36,878 bases of DNA from Candidatus Hodarchaeota archaeon (GCA_029856365.1 JAHQWW010000026.1:1-36878); one strand, 5' to 3'; positions 1 through 8,230 are shown, numbered from the stretch's first letter. Translations and numbers: made by a program. Notes: a model not told the origin generated them from the letters alone.

Positions 1-25
1 AAGATTATACATATTTTTTATCAAA

Positions 26-538
26 TTAAGAATAAGAAGGTTTTATTGTACTTTCTACCTCTTTAGGGAGAAAATTACGCTCAAATGAAGTCAAACAGAT
101 AATACTTCTTGTTCTAGCCACGCCTTCTAAGCGACTGAGTTTAATTAAATTTTGCTCAAATGAGGCGATATTTCGTGTTCTTATCTTAATAATCACATCT
201 TCTTGCCCCGCAATATGATGAATCTCAAGTATTTCTATTTCATCCATTCGAGATAACATTTCCTCGTCAATTATGCCGTGATAAGCTAATCCTTTAGGAA
301 TTTGATATTCAAGAAAAATAAATGCTGTAATCTCTTTCCCAAGTAAATAATCGTTAGTCAAGACTGAATAGCGGATTACGTCATTATCTTCAAGATATTT
401 AATACGTTTCTGAATGGTTTGCCTTGATACTTGCATATCTTTTGCTATTTTCTGATGTGGCCATCTAGGATGCTTTTTTAGAAGAGATATGATTTTTTTA
501 TCCTTGGCATCGATTTTTACAGAATTTAATTCATTCAA
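26..538 (-). CDS. Lrp/AsnC-family transcriptional regulator
   Basis: A 170-residue one-component DNA-binding regulator. Residues 8-60 form an Lrp-type helix-turn-helix: 'KIISLLKKHPRWPHQKIA' followed by a recognition helix around 'VSRQTIQKRIKYLEDNDVI'. Residues 65-155 look like the alpha/beta RAM/AsnC ligand-binding and oligomerisation domain, with 'GQEDVIIKIRTRNIASFEQ' in the usual place. Length is normal for the family (about 150-170 residues). The gene is divergent from the membrane protein at 689, and both have TATA-like sequences in the shared 150-base gap (TTTATATAAT on the minus strand near 573-583). The regulator may therefore control itself or that neighbour. The ligand cannot be read from sequence; family members usually sense amino acids. 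Confidence 0.88.
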   Translation of the reverse strand: MNELNSVKIDAKDKKIISLLKKHPRWPHQKIAKDMQVSRQTIQKRIKYLEDNDVIRYSVLTNDYLLGKEITAFIFLEYQIPKGLAYHGIIDEEMLSRMDEIEILEIHHIAGQEDVIIKIRTRNIASFEQNLIKLSRLEGVARTRSIICLTSFERNFLPKEVESTIKPSYS

Positions 539-640
539 TTTATTTACACCAAAAGTAAGCCCATCGCAATATGATTATATAAATAAAATAGCAAAATTAT
601 TATAAATTTTTCGTTAATTTAACTTATTGCTATCAATAGC

Positions 641-648
641 TTTATATA
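641..648 (+). promoter_or_regulatory. TATA box for the membrane protein at 689
   Basis: The sequence tttatata lies 41-48 bases before the ATG at 689. Archaeal transcription usually starts about 25 bases downstream of the TATA box, so the transcript would begin near 668-672. That is after the upstream in-frame ATG at 662 and before the one at 689. Confidence 0.5.
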
Positions 649-688
649 ATTGGCATAATGTATGATTACACAGACAGGAGTTGGTAAT

Positions 689-1474
689 ATGAAGACACAA
701 AATTATCCCTCAATATGGTTTCAACAAATAGTTGAATTTGGACGTACTCGTCCTTGGGTACCACTAATTAGTCTAATATACATTCTTATGGCTTCAATTG
801 CATTAGCACGGCCTGATGTACTTCTTGTCCCCGAATTAAATATTTCAACTATCCAGTTAGGTTTATCTCTAAGTGTATTTCTTCTGTTAGTAGTTATCGG
901 TTTGTACTTACTCTCCAATGGCTACAAAACCATTTGGGGAGTTTCCTTCCTATTGTACGCCTTTTCTTTTATGGGATTTTGTCTGAAGGTCATTAATTTC
1001 CCTTTTACAGATATAAACGATCCATTAATTTTTCATTTTTGGTTATTACCTCTGATCTTCTTTACTTCTGGTGTATGGATTGGTATTAGTCCTCTTTTCT
1101 TAGAGGATACAAAAGCCACTTATCTTCCAGCCCTCTTTATCCTTTTATTAGGTGAAGGATGGTTTCTCACTGGCTTATTCATATTAGATAATGTTACATT
1201 GACACTCTTTGGATTCCTCTATGGTTTATTCATTCCAGTGGTATTATTATTCTCATATATCTGGTTTCGCTTTGGAAAAGACTCGGTTTCCCTCTCTCCT
1301 TGGCTATTATCCCTTGGTTTTCTATTTTTGGGTGTAATTACCTTTTTCTGGAGCCCATGGCTGATTGGTGATCTTGACCAGCTGTATAGCATTCTCTTCG
1401 CTCTTTTTAATGTCTCTCTTGTAGTGATCCTTAGTGGTTTTCTCATCTTGACAAAAGATCTAACAAGGATTTAG
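689..1474 (+). CDS. Polytopic membrane protein of unknown function
   Basis: A 261-residue integral membrane protein with seven to eight hydrophobic segments and short loops; I do not recognise the family. The open frame begins at an ATG at 662. The ATG at 689 is preferred because GGAG lies 8 bases before it (677-680) and the TATA box at 641-648 would place the transcript start after 662. Aromatic clusters such as 'FFWSPW' and 'YIWFRFGKD' flank the last TM helices. There is no soluble domain and no obvious conserved charged residue within the membrane, so transport or sensing cannot be decided. The divergent Lrp regulator is the only contextual clue. Confidence 0.75.
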   Translation: MKTQNYPSIWFQQIVEFGRTRPWVPLISLIYILMASIALARPDVLLVPELNISTIQLGLSLSVFLLLVVIGLYLLSNGYKTIWGVSFLLYAFSFMGFCLKVINFPFTDINDPLIFHFWLLPLIFFTSGVWIGISPLFLEDTKATYLPALFILLLGEGWFLTGLFILDNVTLTLFGFLYGLFIPVVLLFSYIWFRFGKDSVSLSPWLLSLGFLFLGVITFFWSPWLIGDLDQLYSILFALFNVSLVVILSGFLILTKDLTRI

Positions 1475-1549
1475 CATCTATTTTAGGATTCAAGATTATC
1501 TCTAGAGATTAGAGGAATTAACCGAGGGTTGACCCCTAGTCTTATTTTT

Positions 1550-1708
1550 TTATTTCTTCAGGTGAGACAGCAATCTATTGAAAAATTCGGGGGAGATTGG
1601 GGTAAATAGAAAAAATTGAGGAGCTGAAGAAACGTTACTATAGTCTTTAATCACTGTTTCTAAATAATCTTTGAATTCCTGTTTAGTCATCTTTACAAAC
1701 TTAACCAT
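1550..1708 (-). CDS. Short ORF, possible GNAT N-terminal fragment
   Basis: This 52-residue ORF is found by reading the minus strand. It has an ATG at 1708-1706 with GGTGA six to seven bases upstream (1720-1716), and it ends at TAA 1552-1550. The start 'MVKFVKMTKQEFKDYLE' resembles the first strand and helix of GNAT acetyltransferases, where a motif like Mt-eEf-yle is common. The acetyl-CoA-binding Q/RxxGxG/A segment is absent, so if it descends from a GNAT gene it is truncated and not an enzyme. The good ribosome site and sensible composition favour a real or recently real gene. A T-rich stretch follows at 1540-1550. Confidence 0.45.
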   Translation of the reverse strand: MVKFVKMTKQEFKDYLETVIKDYSNVSSAPQFFLFTPISPEFFNRLLSHLKK

Positions 1709-1830
1709 TCTTATTTCACCAAATCATCTTGTTGATTATCTCTTTTTCCTAATATTAATTTCATTTATTTCTAAAAAGTAATATCAAGAGGAAATGATGG
1801 TGTTTATGCAGTGCAACAAAGGAGATCTCA

Positions 1831-2502
1831 ATGATGAATGACTTGAAAATTAACTACTATCTCTCTATTCCAGGAATTATAGCTCCAATATTGAGTATCA
1901 GTCTAGTTATAGTTTTAGGATATTTTGAGCCAGGTTATAATCATTTTACGACTACAATGAGTGTTTTAGGAGGAGTAAAAGGAATTAGAGGTGATATTTT
2001 CAACATTCGTATTGCTGTAACCGGTATATTGATAATATTTTTTGCCATCGGTCTCCATAGAAGCCTTAATGAAGGAAAAGGATCCAAAATAGGGCCTTTA
2101 ATGGTCATTCTTGGCGGATTAGGATTAATTAGCGCAGCTATATTTCATTGTAATCAAGATTGTGTTAATAATCCTGATTTATTTATACAAAGTGGAACAG
2201 GTATTTTACATGGAGTTTCTGCATTTATTATAGGAATGGATTTAGCTGTAGCACCTATAGCGGTCTATTTTAGACTTAAGAAAGACCCTAAATGAAAAAA
2301 ATACACAGAATATACATTAGCAACGTTCATAATTTCTAATCTTACAGGTCTTACATTCTGGATAATACGTCTTACTGAGTATAGAATATATGAATTAGAA
2401 GGACTGGTTCAAAGACTGGGAATATTATTTGCATTGATTTGGATTGGGGTGATTTCGGTGCAAATGCATGTGTCAAATCGATCTATATTTCAAAAAGCTT
2501 AA
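1831..2502 (+). pseudogene. DUF998 membrane protein interrupted by in-frame TGA
   Basis: The first 154 codons (1831-2292) encode a DUF998-like membrane protein. It has 'GYFEPGYNHFTTTMSVLGG' after TM1, a TM2 followed by 'GLHRSL', then 'AIFHCNQDC' and 'GILHGVSAFIIGMDLA'. These match the family's usual order of a P-GY/SELG-like loop, an F-CD motif and an HG-a helix. A TGA at 2293-2295 stops the frame. The same frame then stays open for 68 more codons to TAA at 2500-2502 and encodes two more hydrophobic segments ('TFIISNLTGLTFWI', 'GILFALIWIGVISV'). The joined length of about 222 residues is normal for DUF998 proteins. The start has AGGAG about 9 bases upstream. A nonsense mutation or sequencing error is likelier than readthrough. 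A four-TM truncated product could still be made. Confidence 0.75.
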
Positions 2503-2657
2503 ATTTAGTCAATTAAGAGAGGATCTCTCATTAAGAATTCAATATGTTTTCATTATGTTTGCATTAATCATAATTCGTATATAAATCAGTGTAAAAACGT
2601 GTAGACAAGCATTTACAGACTCTTCTGTCATTTTTGAGACTTAGAAACACATTTCAA

Positions 2658-2665
2658 TTTATAAA
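2658..2665 (+). promoter_or_regulatory. TATA box for the 2704 gene
   Basis: tttataaa sits about 40 bases before the ATG at 2704. Initiation 25 bases downstream would give a leader of only about 15 bases, and no clear Shine-Dalgarno sequence is visible. The transcript may be nearly leaderless. Confidence 0.4.
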
Positions 2666-2703
2666 GAGATATTAATTGAGAAAGAGACTGTGGTTTGATC
2701 ATA

Positions 2704-3624
2704 ATGGAAAGATTAGGTTTTGCTTGTGTTTCCAATGTTTTAGATGTTAAAACTCAAATTTTAGTAGCAAGTATTCGTCAGTTTGCTGGACTCTTATCTG
2801 ATTCTCCCATATGGGTGTTTATTCCGAGATCAGAAAATAGAATCCCCCAGAAAATAAAAGAACGGTTCTTATCATTGGATGTTAAGATTATTCCGTTTTC
2901 AATCAATCCTGAATTAAGAAAGTTTCCTTTTACAACCTATGTTCATGCCACAGCTACAGCTGAGTTATTTGTAAAGGATAAAACTGAGCTTCTTGCCTGG
3001 CTTCTTCCTGATACACTGATAATTAACACACCAAAACATTTTCTACTGGAGAAAAAGAAAAACTTAGGATATCGGCCAGTTCACCACACTTTAGTTGGAT
3101 CCATTTATACAGAGTCAATTGATCCATTTTGGGATTTAATCTATCGTAAATGTAATGTAAGCGAAGAAATGATCTTTCCAATGAAAACCCATGTTGATCG
3201 TAACATTCTTCGCCCTTACTTTAATGCAGGATTTCTGATTGTGAGGCCTGAGAAAGGTTTACTTCAATCTTGGTGGGAATGTTTCAAAGAATCATATTGT
3301 GACCCATCATTTGAGCAATTTTATCAAAAAGATGAACGCTATAGTATATTCATGCATCAAGCAATTTTAGCTGGTGTTATTCTTTCGACTATGAAAAGAA
3401 AGGAACTCCAGGAACTTCCATTTAGTTATAATTATCCACTTCATTTGTACCATGAAAGTCCGAAGGAATGTCGTCCTCAAAACATTAATGAACTGATAAC
3501 AGCTCGGTATGAAGAAGTAGAATGGTTAGATAAAGTTCCAATTCAGGAACCACTGAAAAATTGGATTACAGAGCAGATTAAAGCTTTCCCTCAACAATCA
3601 ATTGACCCAAGTGACTCAAAATGA
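2704..3624 (+). CDS. Putative GT-A-fold glycosyltransferase-like protein
   Basis: About 306 residues from the ATG at 2704; an in-frame TTG at 2695 would add three. Soluble, with no signal peptide. Counting from the TTG, an N-terminal alpha/beta part leads to 'WLLPDTLII' (102-110), placed like the D-x-D segment of GT-A enzymes although only one Asp remains. 'YFNAGFLIVRP' (175-185) closely resembles the 'yFNaGvlv' signature of GT8-like nucleotide-sugar transferases, followed by 'SWWECF'. A sugar-transfer role is inferred from these motifs only; the incomplete DxD and the lack of other cell-wall genes nearby weaken it. The stop overlaps the next start (ATGA, 3621-3624), so the two genes are translationally coupled. 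Confidence 0.5.
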   Translation: MERLGFACVSNVLDVKTQILVASIRQFAGLLSDSPIWVFIPRSENRIPQKIKERFLSLDVKIIPFSINPELRKFPFTTYVHATATAELFVKDKTELLAWLLPDTLIINTPKHFLLEKKKNLGYRPVHHTLVGSIYTESIDPFWDLIYRKCNVSEEMIFPMKTHVDRNILRPYFNAGFLIVRPEKGLLQSWWECFKESYCDPSFEQFYQKDERYSIFMHQAILAGVILSTMKRKELQELPFSYNYPLHLYHESPKECRPQNINELITARYEEVEWLDKVPIQEPLKNWITEQIKAFPQQSIDPSDSK

Positions 3625-4199
3625 ACTCAATTAATAAGGTAAAATTTGGAAAAGTACCACTTGTATTCCCCATCCCCATAATCCTAGCTGGGGCACTTGT
3701 TCGTGGTAAACCGAATTTTGAAACATTGGGAGATGTTGGAATAATGGGGATAAAACCTCCTATTGTCTTCATCTCTTCTGGTCAAGATCACTATACAAAT
3801 ATAGGGATTCTTGAACATGAAACATTCAGCATTAATTTTCCCTCCACTAAACTTCTTTCAAAGACTGATTATTGTGGAATTGTTTCTGGACATGATGTCG
3901 ATAAATCTCAACTGTTCAATATTTTTTTTGGGGAATTAGAAACAGCTCCTATGATTCGGGAATGTCCAGTGAATTTGGAATGCAAAGTCATAAAAGAGTT
4001 CTCGATTCAACATAGGCATATCTTTATAGGAGATGTCACACAAGCTTATGTCAATGAAGAATTTGTCATTAAGAAGGAAGACCGTCCGAGGATTGTAGAT
4101 ATAAAAAACCTAGATCCTATAATTTACGGATTAGATAATCGATATTACAAGATTGGCGAGCGTATTGGCGTTGGATACCAAGAAGGCAAGAATTTATGA
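3621..4199 (+). CDS. Flavin reductase-like, FMN-binding split-barrel protein
   Basis: 192 residues with the layout of the flavin reductase-like domain family (FMN-binding split barrel). A strand/loop 'FPIPIILAGALVRGKPNFE' occupies the position of the usual 'P-pvvlvt' start. 'DVGIMGIKPPIVFIS' follows where FMN-phosphate contacts lie. 'NIGILEHETFSINFPS' corresponds to 't--ni-etgeFvvNip', and 'LECKVIKEFSIQHRHIFIGDV' to the 'h-i-iGeV' strand. Members bind FMN and serve as flavin reductases or as electron carriers in anaerobes; the partner is unknown. The gene shares four bases with the upstream GT-like gene, an unusual pairing. The last codons overlap a possible small minus-strand ORF. Confidence 0.82.
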   Translation: MNSINKVKFGKVPLVFPIPIILAGALVRGKPNFETLGDVGIMGIKPPIVFISSGQDHYTNIGILEHETFSINFPSTKLLSKTDYCGIVSGHDVDKSQLFNIFFGELETAPMIRECPVNLECKVIKEFSIQHRHIFIGDVTQAYVNEEFVIKKEDRPRIVDIKNLDPIIYGLDNRYYKIGERIGVGYQEGKNL

Positions 4200-4316
4200 C
4201 GATAGATACTTGTCCTCATCATTAGATTTATTTTTTGATTTTTTATTCAACTCGTACTTATTAAAAGCGGTCATAAAAGCCTCAGGACTCGTTAATTTAA
4301 TTCGATCGGTACGCAT
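4194..4316 (-). CDS. Possible 40-residue small protein
   Basis: On the minus strand an ATG at 4316-4314, or an in-frame TTG nine bases upstream with AAGG before it, opens a 40-residue frame ending in TAA at 4196-4194. It reads 'MRTDRIKLTSPEAFMTAFNK', then a lysine/asparagine-rich charged tail. It is convergent with the flavin reductase gene and overlaps its last codons. Composition looks protein-like and hydrophilic, but there is no homology I recognise and the ribosome site is weak. It could be chance. The plus-strand frame across the same bases has no ribosome site and was left out. Confidence 0.25.
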   Translation of the reverse strand: MRTDRIKLTSPEAFMTAFNKYELNKKSKNKSNDEDKYLSS

Positions 4317-4628
4317 TTCGTTCAATCTACCTTGTCATTCTTAAACTAATCGGATAATCCTCGAGAGTAAAAGCAAATATAACATCCAGGGAAGAGAACA
4401 AAAAAATTTCTTATGAATCATCTTTTAACTATTTGTAAGGCACAATCATAAAAGAATAAGTCGTCATTCAATATTTCCTTATACCTTTTATTGTGTTAGA
4501 GATCTTGTTGGTCTTGTAACCTTTATGAGATCAAATTAAAATGAAATTTAACTGCCTTATTTTCATTTTTCTTGAAATAATGAACCCTACTCACAAAAAG
4601 GGTTACTAACACTACTAATTGCTTCTAG

Positions 4629-5426
4629 TTACAGAAATGTGAGTAGGAATAATGTTGTAATACCTACTGAAATGAAAATTAATCCCATGGCAATCATTAG
4701 ACTATTCTCATCTAATTTATGAGAAATAAATATGGAACCAAAACCACCACCAAGAATCGCGCCGAGACTAACTATAATCCCATATTCCAGATTTATGTGA
4801 CCCTGAATTGAATAACCAATTACTCCAGATAGAGCAATAATCGCCATAATTGCAGTAGCTGTTCCAATAGCTGTGTGAGGAGGGTACTGAAAAATAATTA
4901 ATAAAACGAAAACAATCATCATTCCTCCTCCTGCTCCAAATATACCACTCATCAAACCAATAACCAATCCAATCATTGATATAATTACCCTTTTTTGTCT
5001 TTCTGATTTAAAATTGATACATTGTGATTCTATTGCTGTTTCTTCATTCTTAATCTTTCTAATAGCTCTAAATAGTATTACAACGCCGATGGCGATAAAA
5101 ATAATACAGACCGAGGAGCTCAAGGAAGCCTCATTAGTCTTTACAGCGATGAGAACTCCTAGTTGAGAGCCCACTAGAGCACTGAGAATTAATAAAAGAC
5201 TTGCGGTTAAATCAACTGTTTTTTTACGAAAAAAAGATAGTGCAACAACTGACGCGCCAATCATATCAATAAAAAGGCTTGTGCCGATTGCAGAATAGAT
5301 AGGTGTTGAATAAAACAAGATAAGAATAGGAATAACAAAAACTGATCCACTTACTCCAATAAGACTAATAATGAGTCCTACGGCTAATCCCAATATTATC
5401 AGTCCTATGATAAGTAAAAGATCCAA
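4629..5426 (-). CDS. TauE/SafE (TSUP) family permease
   Basis: 265 residues, about eight TM helices in two pseudo-repeats. The first half starts 'GLAVGLIISLIGVSGSVFVI'; the second starts 'GLVIGLMSGIFGAGGGMMIV'. These are the glycine-rich repeat signatures of the TSUP family (sulfite, sulfonate or organic anion movement across the membrane). 'YPPHTAIGTATAIM' is the usual post-repeat motif. A charged cytoplasmic loop around residues 120-150 separates the halves. The start is TTG at 5426, supported by GGTGA seven bases before it; no ATG fits. The gene stands alone and is divergent from the zinc protein at 5711. The substrate cannot be named because no sulfur-metabolism genes are adjacent. Confidence 0.9.
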   Translation of the reverse strand: MDLLLIIGLIILGLAVGLIISLIGVSGSVFVIPILILFYSTPIYSAIGTSLFIDMIGASVVALSFFRKKTVDLTASLLLILSALVGSQLGVLIAVKTNEASLSSSVCIIFIAIGVVILFRAIRKIKNEETAIESQCINFKSERQKRVIISMIGLVIGLMSGIFGAGGGMMIVFVLLIIFQYPPHTAIGTATAIMAIIALSGVIGYSIQGHINLEYGIIVSLGAILGGGFGSIFISHKLDENSLMIAMGLIFISVGITTLFLLTFL

Positions 5427-5710
5427 TTTACTTTCACCATACCTTTAAGTATTGTAGAAGCATTCTTATAATAAATACAATCGGTTTTTCCTCATTGGAA
5501 AGACCCTTCTCACTTTAAATACTTAAGAAGATCTCGAAATAAATGTCTTGAAAGGTTAAAATGTTCGATAATGCTATTATTATCATATGATTTATAAGCC
5601 TGAATGCTATTTTTATTCATAGACAATTACTGTTTGCAAAAGTGACATTATTAGCATCCCGAACACTTGAAGTATCTTAATAAGAGCAAAGATTGATAGG
5701 AATAGTCCTT

Positions 5711-6178
5711 ATGTCTAATTTCAAACAATTTGAGTATAATGGTAAGACTAAAACACCTGTAAAAGAAATTAAGGTTCAGCAACAATGGCTAAAAGATCGT
5801 TTGAAGTACATTCAAAAGGTCGAAGAATATAATCAACTCATTAAAGAAACCTTTGTATGCCACAAATGTGGAAAAAGGATAACAAAACCTTATTGGGTTT
5901 ACACTAAAGAAATTCACTCTTCAGATGAGAATACAAAAATACGTTATTATCACTCCAAACGTCAATGTAATCCCCAATATAGCAGAATTTGTCTTTATTG
6001 TGGGAAAAACTTTCGTATAAAGCGAAAGACCCAAAAGCTCTGTTCTAAGAAATGTTCGGTAAATTATATGACTAGTCCGATCCTCATTAGGCAATGTTTC
6101 GCTTGTGGGAAAGAATTCAAAATTCGTTTAATACAGAATAACCAAAATAATGAAAAATATTGCCCAAGATGTCGCTAG
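5711..6178 (+). CDS. Small protein with three zinc-binding Cys clusters
   Basis: 155 residues from the ATG at 5711; the frame also has a TTG at 5693 adding six. A basic, helical N-terminus (residues 20-50) is followed by three metal-site modules: 'CHKCGK' with later H and C in 'HSKRQC'; 'CLYCGKNF' with 'LCSKKC' (a treble-clef-like C-x2-C...C-x3-C); and 'CFACGKEF' with 'CPRC' (a zinc ribbon). The protein is rich in Lys/Arg, so binding to nucleic acid is plausible but inferred. I do not recognise a named family. A TTTATAAG TATA-like box lies about 115 bases upstream. The convergent kinase gene ends 17 bases after it. Confidence 0.7.
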   Translation: MSNFKQFEYNGKTKTPVKEIKVQQQWLKDRLKYIQKVEEYNQLIKETFVCHKCGKRITKPYWVYTKEIHSSDENTKIRYYHSKRQCNPQYSRICLYCGKNFRIKRKTQKLCSKKCSVNYMTSPILIRQCFACGKEFKIRLIQNNQNNEKYCPRCR

Positions 6179-6195
6179 TTACATATACAATCGGG

Positions 6196-7710
6196 TTAGG
6201 CGGATTCCTGAACAGGAATGAATATTTCAAAGAATGTACTTTTTTTATCTGATTGAACAGTAATATACCAACCATGAGCTTCGATTATTTTTCTCACAAT
6301 TGAAAGACCAAGGCCCATACTTTCCTTTTGGGTTGTAAAACCATAATTAAAGATTCGTTTTTGAATTTCAGGTGGAATTGGGATCCCATCATTGATGATA
6401 AGAATTTTCAAGAATTTTTCACCTTCCTCCAGCTTTATCATGATTTTATGGGGCTTGCCGTGAATTAAAGCATTCTCAAACAAGTTCTTAAAGACCTGAG
6501 CTAGTCTTTCTTGATCACATAGAATTGTTGGCAATTTATCATGAGTAAAGGCGATATTCTTAGGAATAATAGATTCGGCAACACTTTCAATCAGAAAGTT
6601 TAAATCTACATTTTTATCTTTTTTAATAGCTAATCCTGCATCCGCTAAAGTGAGAGAACGTGTCAATAAACTCTTCATATACTCGATTTGTTTGCTAATG
6701 ATGTGAGTCTCATCATATTCAAGATCAAGTAATTGAGTATAGCCTTCAATACTGGTTAAGCAGTTACTTAAATCATGAGCAATAAAATGTGCAAATTCAC
6801 TTAATTCTTCCTTTTGCCTTCTGAGTTTCTTCTCAACTTGCTTTAACCTTGTAATGTCAATTACTGAAACAATGATTTTTTCCAGAGTTTCTTCGTGACC
6901 AGAAACCACAGATAATCTTACAATGCAATCTATTTTTTCTCCTGTAAGTTTATATCCTGGAAATTCATTTTGATATGTAGTTTTACCATTAAAAAGTGCG
7001 ACCAGCTCCTCCTTGAATAAAGCTGTCGCTTCTTCATCGAAAAAAGAATCCAAACCTTCAAAAAACTCCGTTATATTTTTCGCTTTGTACAATTTCAATG
7101 TAGTGTAGTTAACATTTACTATCTTGACCATTTGTGAAAGCTTTTCTACTTCATGGGGATGATTGTCAAGATATTGGTGTAAATCGCTAATACCCTGGGT
7201 TTTTAGTTGGTCGAAATAACGTTTGACATCCGAGAAATCTTCCTCCCACAGGCTAACTGGTGATTCATCAAAGATGATCCTATATCTTTCCTCGCTTTCA
7301 ATTAAGGCCTTTTCCATTCGCTTGTGTTTGACTACTTGCTTAATAACATGACGGAGCTCCCCAAATTGACTCTCAGTATCGTAACTTTTCTCAATATAAT
7401 AGTTTGCTCCGAGGTTTAATGCATTGATTGCAACTTTTTCTCGGCCTCGACCGGTAAAAATAATGACTGGAATGTCAATCTTTTGATCCCTTAATTTGCT
7501 TAATAGTTCCAAGCCGTCCATACCAGGCATTTGATAATCTGTAACTATAACATCAAAGTTTTTCTCTTCTAATTGTTTAAAAACCTCCAATGATTCAGAA
7601 AGAGGATGAACATGTAGCTCATTATCCGCTATCATACTCATATACTTTTTTGTTAAATACAGAAAGCTTGGTTCATCGTCAACATGAAGCACATTTATTA
7701 CTTTTTCCAT
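6196..7710 (-). CDS. Receiver-PAS-histidine kinase hybrid sensor
   Basis: 504 residues, soluble, no TM segment. Residues 5-120 are a response-regulator receiver: acidic pair D11-D12, phosphoacceptor D58 ('VTDYQMPGMDG'), switch T86 and K108. Residues 135-290 form a PAS-like sensor ending 'VSVIDITRLKQVE'. Residues 300-350 are the HisKA-type dimerisation helix with phospho-H312 ('HFIAHDLSN'). Residues 380-502 are the HATPase domain: N-box N413 ('NLFENALIHG'), G1 'INDGIP', and G2 'SMGLGLSIV'. The start ATG is preceded by GAGGAAC. A receiver placed first, common in archaea, suggests phosphorylation of the N-terminal Asp either by its own kinase or by another one. No cognate DNA-binding regulator is adjacent, so output is probably by protein interaction or phosphorelay. 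Confidence 0.93.
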   Translation of the reverse strand: MEKVINVLHVDDEPSFLYLTKKYMSMIADNELHVHPLSESLEVFKQLEEKNFDVIVTDYQMPGMDGLELLSKLRDQKIDIPVIIFTGRGREKVAINALNLGANYYIEKSYDTESQFGELRHVIKQVVKHKRMEKALIESEERYRIIFDESPVSLWEEDFSDVKRYFDQLKTQGISDLHQYLDNHPHEVEKLSQMVKIVNVNYTTLKLYKAKNITEFFEGLDSFFDEEATALFKEELVALFNGKTTYQNEFPGYKLTGEKIDCIVRLSVVSGHEETLEKIIVSVIDITRLKQVEKKLRRQKEELSEFAHFIAHDLSNCLTSIEGYTQLLDLEYDETHIISKQIEYMKSLLTRSLTLADAGLAIKKDKNVDLNFLIESVAESIIPKNIAFTHDKLPTILCDQERLAQVFKNLFENALIHGKPHKIMIKLEEGEKFLKILIINDGIPIPPEIQKRIFNYGFTTQKESMGLGLSIVRKIIEAHGWYITVQSDKKSTFFEIFIPVQESA

Positions 7711-7904
7711 AAAATGTTCCTCTTCAACTATATTCAGAAGATTGGACTTACTAACCTTGCACCTTTATATTGAGAAGACTGAATTTATCCCTTAAAAAAT
7801 GTAGACAAAAGAAATAATTCATATTATTAGATTTTACTCAGATCTTCCCCAAAATATAGATAATTGGCTATTAGTTTCACTACTATTAGTTCTTAGCTAG
7901 GAGA

Positions 7905-7925
7905 ACATACAAATCGTTTGTATGT
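7905..7925. repeat. Perfect 9-bp inverted repeat, candidate operator
   Basis: ACATACAAA-TCG-TTTGTATGT is a perfect palindrome with a 3-base centre. The dyad has the size expected for a dimeric helix-turn-helix regulator. There is no T run after it, which argues against a terminator. It lies about 195 bases upstream of the kinase start and 305 bases before the gelsolin start, so the regulated gene is unclear. Confidence 0.5.
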
Positions 7926-8158
7926 CTTACAATGATAAGCTGATTCAATCAAAGCGTGAGATTCGATGTTAAGAACGAAAAAAAATAGTTCTATGGATAG
8001 GAGAAATATCGGAAGTAGATTTGACAGAAAAACACTGAAATTTTCTTTAATTTGTAATCCTTTTTCCCAATGGACTCTTTTTATTACCTTTTTTATATCA
8101 TATTATTTTAATGTGTTATTTCTTAATATCATCATTTGTATTTCATTGATGTTTTGAT

Positions 8159-8170
8159 TTTATATAAATA
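8159..8170 (+). promoter_or_regulatory. TATA box of gelsolin-like gene
   Basis: tttatataaata lies about 60-70 bases before the TTG start at 8231. Initiation 25 bases downstream would leave a leader of roughly 35-40 bases containing the GAGG ribosome site. Confidence 0.5.
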
Positions 8171-8230
8171 TTGGACATTCATCTTTAGAATAAGTAGTCT
8201 CTGAATTTCTAGGAAATAGAGGAAATATAC

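Larger units (their letters stand above)
7711..8230. other. 520-base intergenic region between divergent genes
   Basis: This is the head-to-head gap between the kinase (minus) and the gelsolin-like gene (plus). It holds a perfect 9-bp inverted repeat (7905-7925) and a TATA box (8159-8170). A 63-codon plus-strand frame at 7966 is very AT-rich and lacks a convincing ribosome site; I do not count it as a gene. Confidence 0.6.

Noticed and set aside
662..688. ATG at 662 as the start of the membrane protein
   Set aside because: It lies at or before the transcript start expected from the TATA box at 641-648, while ATG 689 has GGAG at the right distance.
4153..4344. Plus-strand 63-codon frame overlapping the flavin reductase end
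   Set aside because: It overlaps a well-supported gene in another frame, has no ribosome site, and its composition looks random.
7966..8157. 63-codon plus-strand frame in the kinase/gelsolin gap
   Set aside because: Extremely AT-rich, no clear ribosome site, Phe/Ile-rich tail typical of translated non-coding DNA. It could be a tiny TM peptide, but nothing supports it.
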